This document shows, piece after piece, positions 23,880-34,045 of a stretch of DNA of 64,000 nucleotides. The notes below the pieces were generated by a model. It ran no database searches, was not told the DNA's origin, and saw only the letters and a list, made by a program, of their open reading frames with translations. Source of the stretch: Labyrinthula sp. Ha (taxonomy: Eukaryota; Sar; Bigyra; Labyrinthulida; Labyrinthulaceae); contig JAALGZ010000012.1 of NCBI GenBank assembly GCA_015227615.1, forward strand, positions 682,001 to 746,000, in the 5' to 3' direction. The position numbers and the translations under genes were made by a program. Position 1 is the first letter of the stretch. Each line of letters opens with the position of its first letter.

Positions 23880-24480
23880 ATTCCAAGCATTCTCGTGCGC
23901 AACCGTGGTTGAAATGAAGAAAATTTAGTTTTAAAGTGTTCCAAGTTTTTGTATGCAGTCCTATAAGTTTCATCAAATCAGCGCATGCCAAGTCGCAGAC
24001 GTGTCTCACAAAATATTTGAGTGCACCATTTTGGTACTTCTCATTAGAATATATGGATAGTATTGTAATTAATTCCGCTAGGAGTGCTTTTGCTTCTATC
24101 ATGAGTCACATTTGAGATTTTGGCCACATGTCGCTTTTTTTTGGTTATTTTGATACCTTCAATTTTTCATCCTTCCAGCATTTTTACACCATTTGCAGAT
24201 ATTTCATGATAGGCTGTTTTTCTTCTCTTCACCATATCGGCTTCAAAACAATGTTCCAGTTTCTTTTTGTGTATCATTTCATCCACTAAGCTACTGGAAC
24301 CCTTACTAATAATTTTCTGACGATGGTACTTTGCGAAGAATTTGTTAACTGATCACTCGGCTTCCCATATCAACCTGTTGGTCCAGATAAATCATCCGCG
24401 AAAACCTCAATTTTCGAGACACATATTTTGCATCCAGCTTGTGGAGTGCATCTGGGCCCATTATATCAGTTAACAAACCT
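23880..24480 (-). pseudogene. Possible remnant of an unidentified coding element
   Basis: Minus-strand open pieces have compositions unlike AT-driven noise: a cysteine-bearing piece RCTPQAGCKICVSKIEVF at about 24440-24380, then a K/E-rich piece near 24270-24160, then a 74-residue piece at 24102-23878 containing FVRHVCDLACADLMKLIG. They follow one another in the same direction, as a decayed gene or transposon would. I cannot name the family. Confidence 0.25.
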
Positions 24481-25511
24481 CAAAATTTTTTGTAACATCA
24501 TTTGAATATTTTTTTTTTTTATCAAGCGTTACCCCAATGAGCGATGAGTCTTTCATGATGAGGATTAATTTAAGCCATCGGAGGAAGTTATTCAAAATTT
24601 CGTTACTAAACTTAAATCTTAAGACCTCTCTATATGTCAAATATTTAGAATTCCGTAGTATTTATTCTAACCTTTTCTTAGAGGACGAATTAATCTCGAA
24701 ATTGGCAAATATTAAGAAACCAAGGAAAATTAACCTTTGAAGATGGAAATGAACATCATCAACAGCGAAGACATGAAACCTCTTACATTACAAGCCAATG
24801 ATTCGATTAGAGTCTTGTTCTTGAATTTTTTTATATGAAAGCCCAAAGTAGAAAGATCCAAAACTAAGATTCTAAACAAGATGAGTCTTGGAATTTACGT
24901 CGCGAAGTTTTCAATAATGGCAGTTTTAATTCTCAAAACTAGAACTTTTTTCTCTACAAACAGATTTTCATTTTTGCCTTTCCAGCCTGTGCTGGAATAT
25001 TGTTTCGTTTGAGGGCTCCAATCCTCCGTGCACAGACTCAAAATTTCCTAAAGTTTTATTGTCAAACGATAAACCAACGTTCTACTGTTATCTAACACTA
25101 ATCTGCCGCCAGTATGAAAAATCCTAATTTTTTCTTCGCGTAAATCCACTGACGCTAGCTAAGGTTAAGCTACTGTTACATCCCAAATCATATTGATGCT
25201 TAGTCTAACTCACATAAAGTGAGGATCTTACTGAGGAACTCATTGAAGAAATCTTAACGGAATTGGCGGATGATGATGATGAGGCATTTTTTTCAGGAAT
25301 TTCATGATCCTCAATGAATTCTTCATTCAAAAGTATGGGTTTCATGAATGAGTTTTAAGGGTCTTGAAAACTTCCAATATTTTTTTCGAGTAAGTTTGAG
25401 AATGCTCAATTTCTGAATGAAGAATTTTGTTCACTTTTTCCCTTTAGTTACAACACTTTGTAGGGAAACATGTAGTGCAGGTGCTATACGTAGAGTAGAA
25501 TATTACCTCTA

Positions 25512-25612
25512 TATTTGTAACGAAAGAGGGTTTAGGTTTTAAGGGAGTTAATTGGGCCTACTGGCCTAACCCTACAGCGGGGATCCAACTACCAATAAAA
25601 GCTACGTACTAT
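25512..25612 (-). repeat. Direct terminal repeat, left copy
   Basis: Runs from TATTTGTAACGAAAGAGG to GCTACGTACTAT on the plus strand. It matches 26759-26864 apart from a few substitutions and a 5-bp difference in a TTAAGG-type stretch. Confidence 0.85.
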
Positions 25613-26758
25613 ATGCATTAATCTCTACTAACTGTTCGTTATCAACTCTACTGTGAGCTTCCAATATTGTTTGCAATTCCATTGGTTGAACGTCAAGGAT
25701 CCTTGAACCTGGTTGCCTGGATTTGGTTGTTGCTAAATTGCCCAAAATACAAAACAAAAATTGAGAAAATTGTGCAAATCGAGGGAGAAGAAGCTTGATC
25801 TGGCTGTTCTGCATCACGGATCTTTTCTACTGTGTATTCCTTGCTTTGTCGTGGTCTTGGTGTCTCTTGGAGTGATATTGCTTTGTTTCTTGAACGAAAT
25901 CTGACGTTTTGAGGAGCTGTGGTGAAGGTGGGAATTTGTGGCTCAATCTTGGCTATGTTAGGGAAACGCTTGGAAGGGGCTGTGTTACATTCTGCTGCTG
26001 TCTTTTTGAATTCTGTGAAAAGTTTGAGCATGTAATTTGATGGTGGTTCTACGGATTTGAAGGAGCGTTTCATTTTCTTTTCAGTGTTCTAGCTGTGGCA
26101 TCATACCTTGATCTTTCTTCTGGAGCTTTTCTTGGACTATGTGGTCTGCTGGTATCATGGCTTTATTGTCTGGTAGTTTGGGTATATTTTCCTGTCCTGT
26201 TTGGATTTTGCTTGCTCCCTTGGTATCTTGCTGGTGTTTCTGGGTTCGTTGTTGGATGAGCTGTATCCTCTGGAGATTCTTGATTTCTTGTACAAGCGGC
26301 GTTTCTCTGTATTTTCTATGACTACCTTGTTTATTGTCGTTTCTTTCCTAAACAACAATAGTTTTCTGTATTTTCCTCCCGTGCAATTTGTATACAACAC
26401 CATTTTCCAGGCAACCAGTTTCAGGATCCTGTCGCTTCTTCCGCACGTGTCTGTTACTTGGGTAGCAAGTGCCTCAGACAGGGAAGTCGCTACGCCCTTC
26501 ACATTCTTCAGGCAGTTTTTGAAAAAACCGCCTTCCTGAAGCCGGACTGACGTTCACCATTCGCTGTAATTTTAAGTTTTTGTACGTAGCTGCACTTAAA
26601 TGCAGTTAGACCACCAACATTCACGCTCACCAGTTTAGGAGAGCTCTTTAGTCGGCTCGCTATCCCTGGGACTTCTCTCGAAGGAGTAGAAAGGTCGCTA
26701 CTCTGAAAACTTTGCATTTTAGCTTCGTCCTTGACGTTGTTTTCACAAGCCCAAAATT

Positions 26759-26864
26759 TATTTGTAACGAAAGAGGTTAAGGTTAAGGTTTTAAGGGAGT
26801 TAATTGGGCCTACTGGCCTAACCCTACGGCGGGGATCTAACTACCAATAAGAGCTACGTACTAT
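26759..26864 (-). repeat. Direct terminal repeat, right copy
   Basis: Second copy of the 101-bp repeat, slightly longer through an extra GGTTA unit (GGTTAAGGTTAAGG). It abuts the LINE-derived segment at its left. Confidence 0.85.
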
Positions 26865-27488
26865 TATACTACTTTGTTATTCTATTATGTTCCATTATGT
26901 TTCCTCAATCTTATTGGTAGTTGACAGTATCCTTCGAAGCTGGTTGGTCAAACTCTCATCTCTTGATCATTTCCATTATTTCCCAAAATCCTAACTTTTC
27001 TGATACAATCCACAATCAAATTAACAAAACACAAATCATGCAAAAAGTAAAGATAATCTCATGGGTGTCCAGTTCAAGCTGCTAGCGGTCTTTTCACTGA
27101 GGTTTTACCACGATATGGCTTTCTCTTATGTTCCTGTTCAAGATTTTCACGGTTTTGCTCATTCTTATCTGGATTCTGCATTTTGGATGTCCTGTTTTTA
27201 TCTTATGTTGGTTTTTGGACGATCCTATATATGTTTCAAGATGTTTGAAGATAGTTGGAGGTGATTTATGTTCGGGAGGTCGAAGGGGAGTATAGATGGC
27301 GATGTTTCTTGCTGTTTTCAGGATGTTTACTTCATTTTCCGGAGATTTTGCTTCTTGCAGCTGAGGTTATCGATGGTCTTAGTGAGTGCTGGGGGGCCTC
27401 CTTTGAGCTGACTTATGCTGTTTTCGTGTTATTTTATAGGTTGACTGTTCGTTGTTGTTATTCCAGGTGAACGATGTTGATATTTTTG
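26865..27488 (-). other. Likely 3' region of the intact LINE
   Basis: Between the composite repeat and the stop codon of the LINE ORF. No gene. It probably holds the LINE 3' UTR. A 14-nt perfect inverted repeat pairs AACTACCAATAAGA (26839-26852, in the neighbouring repeat) with TCTTATTGGTAGTT (26909-26922). No poly(A) or target-site duplication could be assigned with confidence. Confidence 0.4.
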
Positions 27489-30400
27489 TCAGGATGGAAG
27501 AATTTCGTTTATTTGCTCCAGCAGCTGAATATAGTCCATTGGGTTCATTCCTCTTCCTCCAGTTGTTATTCTCGACGTTTCTCTTAGTGCTTTAGGTGAT
27601 ATTCTGGTTGCTGCGTTTTCTGTGGGTTGATTGTGGATGTTGTATCTTGGTCGAAGGATGGGTGTTGTTGGTCTTCCGCTCGTGTCCATGTTCCTGTTCA
27701 TATCCAAGTCCAAGTCTGCGTTCCTGTTCAAGTCCAAGTCCAAGTCCATGTTCCTGTTCGTGTCCAAGTTCCTGTTCAAGTGCTGGTTCCTGTTCAAGTG
27801 TTCTTCTGGTTCTTGGCTTCTTGTGCAGTTTGAAGGTTGGTTCTCATTTTCAGGGTGGTGGGTAAAGTGGGATGGTGGTGGGTCCTCAGGCGACACTGGT
27901 TCTTCTCCTAGTAAGGCAAGCGCTTCATAGTAGTATATAGGTTTTGCTGTTGGCGATGGTGATGGGTTTTGAAGTTGGTATTCTCTCAACGCTGTCAGTT
28001 CCTTGTCTATGATATCTTTCGCTGTGGATATGTGATTTTCCTGGCGTTCTTCTGCTATGCTGACAAGATCCAGGTCACCTTCTTCCACTTGGAAGCTAAA
28101 GTTGTCTATTCTATCTATGGTTCTTTTCAGCCTTCTTGATATCTTTGTTAAGGCTTTTGTTATCTTCACTTTGGGCGACCAGTTCTCTACATTATATATG
28201 GATGGAGCTATTACTAGTGCTCTTGCCAGGTTAACTCTCATTTTCTTTTGGATGTTTGCGGAAGATAATATGTCTCTAAATCTGTTGATATGACTGTGAG
28301 CTTCATTTAACTTCTTGGAGATAGCATCAGCATTAATACCTTGTGGATCAAAGATAGCACCAAGACACTTGTACTTTGTCACAGCTTCAATTGTTTCTCC
28401 CGATACTTCAACGTTGCTTGTTTTGGGTTGGATTTTGTCGTGTATGATCGTTCTACTGTCAGTAACAGCTAAAGTCCCAGCTCTGCTTCTGTTGCGTGTT
28501 CCATCACAAAACCTCGAGCTTTTGTGACACCTTAGTGACGTTTCTGAGTGAAAGTATCTATCGCAACGTTCGCAGTGAAAGTTGGTCAATATTCTATTTA
28601 TATCTACGTCTGGGATTTTATCAACCAAACTGTAGCCTTCGTTTGTGAGCATAACTTTTGTCTTGCTAACATTAATTTTTAGGCCTGTGAGTTGTTGAAG
28701 GTTTTGCAGTTGCGTTACAAAACTGATTATTTCTTCGTCGTTCCTTGTTAGTATTACTAAGTCGTCTGCAAAAGCAAAGTATCTGAAGGTTTGGTTGTGT
28801 AAGCTGGTTCCTTGTAAGGTATTATTTTTTATTCTCTTCATTATAGAATCAAGACAGAGGATAAAGATGCGTGGAGACAAACTATCTCCTTGAAGCACAC
28901 CTTTTTTTATGTTTACTAAACTACTTTTTTCTCCGCTGTCTGAAACGAAAACTTTGGTCTTGTCGTAAAGGATGGTGATAAGTTTGATGAGCTTTTTTGG
29001 TACATGATGTTCTTCTAGAGCTAGCTTCATGAATTTATGCGAAATACTATCAAAAGCTTTCGCAAAGTCTATGAAAAGAATCCGAAGATATATTTTCTGT
29101 TTCAGAGTTTCCTTTATGATTGTATCAAGTGCTTCAATTTTCTGTATCGTTGAGCGGTTGTTTCTGAATCCTGCTTGGTAATCTGGGAGTTTATTTAGTA
29201 TTGGTGCTATTCTGTTGTTAATGATTTTTGTGAGGAGTTTGAGGTGGGTGTTCATTAGTGAGATTGGTCTATAATTGGAGGGATCATTTTTACTTCCTTT
29301 CTGCTTGTATAGATACACTACTTTGCCTCTGCAGATTTTCCTCATCTTTTTAGACTTGAACGCATCTAGCCTAAAGAAAGATTGGATTTCTCTAACAGCA
29401 TGACTTTGAACCATTTCAACGTGCTTTAGGACTTCGTTTCTTATGTTATCTGGTCCTGGAGCTTTGTTATTTTTTAGGGTTTTGATGCATTCTTTGATCT
29501 CTTCTGCCTTTGGAGGATGTATGTTTATGCTGTTCGAAGGAGCCGGTGCAAGTATTGGAGTTTGGTAATGTCGTATTTGGTTTTCCGTCAACAAGTTCGT
29601 TGGAAGTGGTAGGTTTTGTTGTTTCTCTAAATATTCTTTTAGTATCTGGATAGGACCTGCGGTTCCCACCAACTTCCCAGCTGTATTCTTGGTTATTTTA
29701 CCGAACTGTTTACGGACTGGTTTTACCTTCTTTATCAGTTGGTACCCAGTTCTCGTATTGTTGCTTTGGAACGCAGTTTCTATTTCAGACGCTATTCTCT
29801 CCAACCAGTTGCTGTAGTCATCCTTAGCTGATCTTTTTACTTCGTTCGTAATTCTTTTCTTCTCCTCAGGATTCAGGTTGTTCCAGTTGGCTCGTTTGTA
29901 CCGCATCAAAGACATGGTTTGTTCCGAGTTCTGGTGTTCAGGAAGGTTGTACTTGACTTCTGGGAGATGTTTCTTCATGATGGATGGGATTGAGTGGGTT
30001 AGTGTAAGGTAGGTGTCTGTGAGTGCGTCGTTTAGTTCAAGTACCTCTTTGAGTTCGCTGTTTATCTTTTCCTGTAGCGCTGCGTTGGACCTTAGTGTAC
30101 TGTAGTCAAGCTGAGATCTGGTTCTCTTCCCCGGTGTATGTTTCGGGTGTATGTTCACTCTTACTGTAAGAGCAAGATGGTCAAAGTTTTTCTTCATCCA
30201 CAGGTTGTATGCTATGGTTGAGGATATTTTGAAGCCGGTTATTGCAGGTACATGGTTCGTGATTACATAGTCGATTTCAGATGGCCCTCCACTATTTGAC
30301 CTTGGCATGAATGTAGCATGTTTCCTAGATCCTTTTTTGCCTGTAACAGCTATATGGTTACAGATTGTTAGCTCTTTTTCTTTCAAGAACTCCACCAAGA

Positions 30401-31163
30401 GTTTACCATTAGAATTCGTACGATGAGAGAGTCCTAGTTTACCTTCTACATTTAATTCCTTTCTTGAAATTTGAGCATTGAAATCACCACAAATGAGAAC
30501 CAACCTTCTCTTGTTAACTCCATTCAGCTTCGACTTGAGCTCCTTCAGGGACATCTTGTACGTTTCTTGACCGTGACCGCAGTGTGGCGCGTAAGTGTTA
30601 ACCAAAACGAGACTTCTTTTTCCACCTAGTTTGACAACCAGCTTCAGGATCCTGTCGCTTCTTCCGTCTGTGTCCGTTACTTGACTAGCAAGCTCGTTAC
30701 ACAGGAAAGTCGCTACGCCCGCCACTTTTTCAGGCAGTTTTGAGAAAAACCACCTTCCTGAAGCCGAGCTAACGTTCACCATTCGCTGTAGGCGTTGCAT
30801 TCCTTGCTTGTGTAGTTCCTGTAACATTAAAATTTCAGTTTTTTTAGTAAGTTGTTGTACGTAGCTGCACTTAAAGGCAGTTAGACCACCAACATTCACG
30901 CTCACCAGTTTAGGAAAGCGCTTCAGTCGGCTCGCTATCCCTAGGACTTCTCTCGAAGGAGTAGACAGGTCGCTACTCTGAAAACTTTGCATTTTAGCTT
31001 CGTCCTTGACGTTGTTTTCACAAGCCCAAAATTTGTAACGAAAGAAGTTACAAAGATGGATGGCCATTTTGTCCATAAACAAAATTGCAGGCATATTACA
31101 CAACTTACATTTTCGCTGCTTTCTTCCATACATAGACATATTCATCGGCTCCATATTGACCAA
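27489..31163 (-). mobile_element. LINE with intact endonuclease/reverse transcriptase ORF
   Basis: One uninterrupted ORF of 1224 residues, so a recent and possibly active non-LTR retrotransposon. The N-terminal part is an APE endonuclease: LMLQELHKQG (catalytic Glu), VNTYAPHCGHG, LICGDFNAQIS, SEIDYVITNH and FDHLALTVRV. The reverse transcriptase follows: NKAPGPDNIRNEVLK, NYRPISLMNTHLKLLTK, QAGFRNNRST, LFIDFAKAFDSISHKFM, VLQGDSLSPRIF, and the active site FAFADDLVIL near 28760-28780. A C2H2-type zinc finger (CERCDRYFHSETSLRCH) is inserted just after the palm, near 28500-28580. The C-terminus is a low-complexity run of NRN and DLDLD units coded at about 27690-27800. Only one ORF is seen. The clade is uncertain. 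It shares its 5' part with the composite repeat at 25.5-26.9 kb. Confidence 0.93.
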
Positions 31164-31245
31164 TCAAAATATATCACCAATCATATTGCAATAATTGTTT
31201 TTCAAAAAGTACCGGATCTATATTATTGTGTAAATGAACCAATCA
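31159..31245 (+). promoter_or_regulatory. Cluster of three ACCAATCA (CCAAT-box) motifs
   Basis: ACCAATCA occurs exactly at 31159-31166, 31176-31183 and 31238-31245, all on the plus strand, 200-290 bp before the small ORF at 31448 and at the very 5' end of the LINE ORF on the other strand. The same octamer occurs in gene orientation about 150 bp upstream of the minus-strand gene at 42307. NF-Y binding is the usual role of CCAAT boxes; here it is inference. Confidence 0.4.
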
Positions 31246-31447
31246 AATCCCGTATTTCGTATATTTTGTGCATTCAACCAGTGCAAATTCGTCCGAACGA
31301 TACGTAAGAATTTCGAACCCAAATCATTCATCGAGAAAAGGAAGAATAAACTGCTAAGTCGAATAAACAACAAAAATAACTGTTTAAATAAATTAGAATT
31401 CAAAAAGACAGAATAAGAAGATAAAACCCGAATAAAACAATAAGAAG

Positions 31448-31690
31448 ATGAATGCTGTTTGTACTGAACCTGTAGTTTCCTCGAGAGCGTCCCATTGCTT
31501 TCCAGTTCTGTCGCCTTCGCTTACCAAGTTGAATGAATACTTCACACCGCTTAACTTATCACAAAAGAGGAAAGTGAATAAGAATAGAAGAAGAGAGAGG
31601 AAGGTGTGTCAAGTGTTACCAGATTTCAACGATGAGAAGATGTCGAGGGGTTCTGGATATCAATATGTGAAACCGGCTACGTCGCAGTAA
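31448..31690 (+). CDS. Possible small protein, 80 residues
   Basis: An ATG-started frame of 80 codons in a locally GC-richer patch. The product is not AT-driven in composition: an S/P/T-rich first half, then a strongly basic block (QKRKVNKNRRRERKV, residues about 44-58) and a polar tail ending KPATSQ. The basic block could be a nuclear or nucleic acid binding signal. An A-rich leader precedes the ATG and three CCAAT-type motifs lie 200-290 bp upstream. I do not recognise a family, and it may be a chance ORF or the first exon of a longer gene. The T/G-rich sequence downstream shows no obvious continuation. Confidence 0.4.
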   Translation: MNAVCTEPVVSSRASHCFPVLSPSLTKLNEYFTPLNLSQKRKVNKNRRRERKVCQVLPDFNDEKMSRGSGYQYVKPATSQ

Positions 31691-33697
31691 GCAGGACTAG
31701 CTATTGTGTACTGAATTTTGGGTTGGGTAGATATTGTTTCTTTGTTCTGCTGAGTCTTTGGTTATGGATTCGGTTTATCATGCGTCGTTTTGTTCGTTGT
31801 GTAGAGTTTGTTTTTGTGCTGTGAAGATGATATTATTTGTGACCCAGTTTCAAAGAGTTAATATGTTATGTCGAAAGCTGTCTCTAAGTGCTGTGATTTA
31901 AGACCCTAATGAAATTATATGTCGATAATGATGTATTCTCTATTCTCTCCCTTCATACCTTGGTCAAGCGTTTGGATGAATCTATAAAAGACAAACTCCT
32001 GCTTCCAAGGTTTATTATGCAACAATTAAATGACTTCAATTTCTCACTCTGGAAGAATTATCCGCATAAAGTTTAGGGAATATTCACCGTAAGCACTTTC
32101 CTTGAACAAAAGGTCACTTCAATTAACGAGCATCGCCGTTTCCTTTGCGTTCTAAGCCTTTCTCTCTCTGGTTCCTCACTGGAAAATTCCAAAAGGGAAA
32201 CTGCATAAGGAATAAAGAAATTAGCTTCGTTTCCCAAATCCATTACAACAACCATACTTTCAATAACATTAGGTGGTTTCAATGATTGAATATCAGTTCT
32301 CCCGTCATGACCAAAGTAAGTTCAAAGCAAAAGCAAATGGGAAATTTGGTAGATGGAGTTATATGAAGCTTTAGGTACATGAAAACGATATATATGCCCT
32401 TAAGCCAACCTTTTCTTCTTTATATGGACTGAAAGATGTTTTTTTAGAAGGTAATATTAAATAACTTTGTGTAATTGTGCACTCTTTTGAACTGTCTAAA
32501 CTGGGCATATACAGAATTACATGTACTAAATAGACAAGTATGAAAATATAGATAAAACAAAAAGTGTTCATAAAATACTTCTGTCGTACTAGTTAAGTAA
32601 AAGCAAGAATCTTATAGAATGGCTGCTATACTTTAAGTTTTAGGGTTAAAAGTCTTCACCAGCTAAACCATATGTCTCCGATTGGGTTAAGTTTTTGCCA
32701 GTGCGTCAAAAAAGCAACTCGGGGAAAAACAGGAGTTTTAGTTTTATCAACACTTTAAGCCATTCGGGAAACCATGCTTAGGTAGAAAAAATTGAGTATC
32801 TCTCCGTGACGAAGTTACTGAAGGAGAAAGGAAAAGAACGATGAAACTAAGTATATGGTAAGTAGTAAGCCCACGTTGGTGTTTCTTGGCAGAGAGTGCG
32901 AAAATAAATTAGCTGAACTCAAAGAGATTTTATTACTTCATAGCTATCGAATATTTATCGAAATTGATCAAATATTATCCTGAGAAAACTGCATCAGTTA
33001 TTATTTTCCATTGAGTTTCTTAATTTTCTTTCAAGCACTAAATGTAAGAGAAAGCAAACAAAGCTCAAAGAGAGAAGAAACAGCTCTTAAATGAATCAAG
33101 AGTACAACCCTGTGACAGGTGAATAGAATACCAGGTCCATAACTTTTGAGATTATGTCTCTCTCTGTATGCTATTAGAGTTCTCAACTGTTCCAGCTTAT
33201 TTTGGATATCCAACTTGACCTTAAACTATTGGAACCAGTATGTGTTGTGGATGTAAACTCAAAGGTACGTCACTCTAAGAGCATCTGATACAAACGTGAA
33301 AAAGGACCTTAAAGGAATTTTCATTGTTTTCCAGGTAATGACTAGGAAGCATATGACAATGAGGATCTTTTATTGCTTTCTCAGGTTTAACAGCTATAAG
33401 TCTTATCTTAAAAGGAGAGCTTTCATTTCTAGAGAATAATCAGTTCAGTTTTCATCAGCTTATATTCACTAAAATCAACGCAACATTGTGCGATACCTAA
33501 ATGAAGTAATTAAATTATTTGAAACTTGCAAGGCCTAGTTGGCAAAGAGGTATATAGAACTTGGTACTCTATGTACGTGGCCATAAGCATATTATTTTCA
33601 TATATAGAAACTGTTAGTTGAAATACTATAGTTTATGAATTCAGAATTGTGCAACCTTAAAAAAATTATTGAGCCATTTTGATTGATTCTTTATATT

Positions 33698-33949
33698 CAA
33701 TTGATTATCAATACCAGTCTGTGTCAAAAGAACCTAGACCACATAGAAAAAAAATACTTTCGCGTTCTTTCACTGTATGCGCAGCTTCAAAAATTAGCTA
33801 CATTGTCCAGCTGCATCCTATAATAGGATCATTCCCAGGTCACGTGGACAGTTTTTAAAGGTTTTCATAAGATGCAAAAAATATTTAAGAAATCTTTTAG
33901 CAATTTAAGAAAGGGTTATATTGCCCATCTTTATTCTGATAATCAATTG
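33698..33949. repeat. MITE-like segment with 13-bp inverted ends
   Basis: CAATTGATTATCA at 33698-33710 is the exact reverse complement of 33937-33949, bounding about 250 bp with no coding capacity. The right end runs into the dispersed repeat copy 2. Target-site duplications are not evident, so a small DNA-transposon derivative is only a possibility. Confidence 0.35.
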
Positions 33950-34045
33950 CTAATCAAAAGAAAATCAGAATCATTTGATAAAAATAAAAATCCCAATTCT
34001 TTTATTGTTAATCAGAATCAAAATTATTTTTAAACAATTTTTGAC
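33925..34045 (-). repeat. Dispersed AT-rich repeat, copy 2
   Basis: Reverse-complement counterpart of the repeat at 9940-10140. The 18-bp core at 33963-33980 is identical and flanking TTGATT/TTCTGATT units align with small gaps. Confidence 0.6.

Larger units (their letters stand above)
15108..25511. other. Large intergenic desert with decayed elements
   Basis: About 10.4 kb without an intact gene. It contains a strongly decayed LINE (about 15500-17900, listed separately), a C10A10 tract, and possible remnants of coding sequence at 23880-24480 and 25220-25310. The stretch 18000-23800 shows only short AT-driven open frames; I see nothing else in it. No RNA genes recognised. Confidence 0.6.
25512..26864 (-). 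mobile_element. Composite repeat element with direct terminal repeats
   Basis: A 1.35-kb unit bounded by direct repeats of 101 and 106 bp (25512-25612 and 26759-26864) that share the string GGCCTACTGGCCTAACCC. Inside, read on the minus strand, about 350 bp next to the right repeat (26758-26408) is nearly the same as the 5' part of the LINE at 31035-30640, with one internal segment absent. The remainder (26407-25613) is not from that LINE and contains a K/P/Q-rich frame at 26073-25693. The layout resembles a small non-autonomous element with LTR-like ends that took up LINE sequence, or a LINE-derived chimera. It looks broken. High identity of the LINE part suggests it is not very old. Confidence 0.6.

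Noticed and set aside
27596-27930. Overlapping plus-strand frames rich in S, P and C
   Set aside because: They are antisense readings of the low-complexity tail of the LINE ORF.
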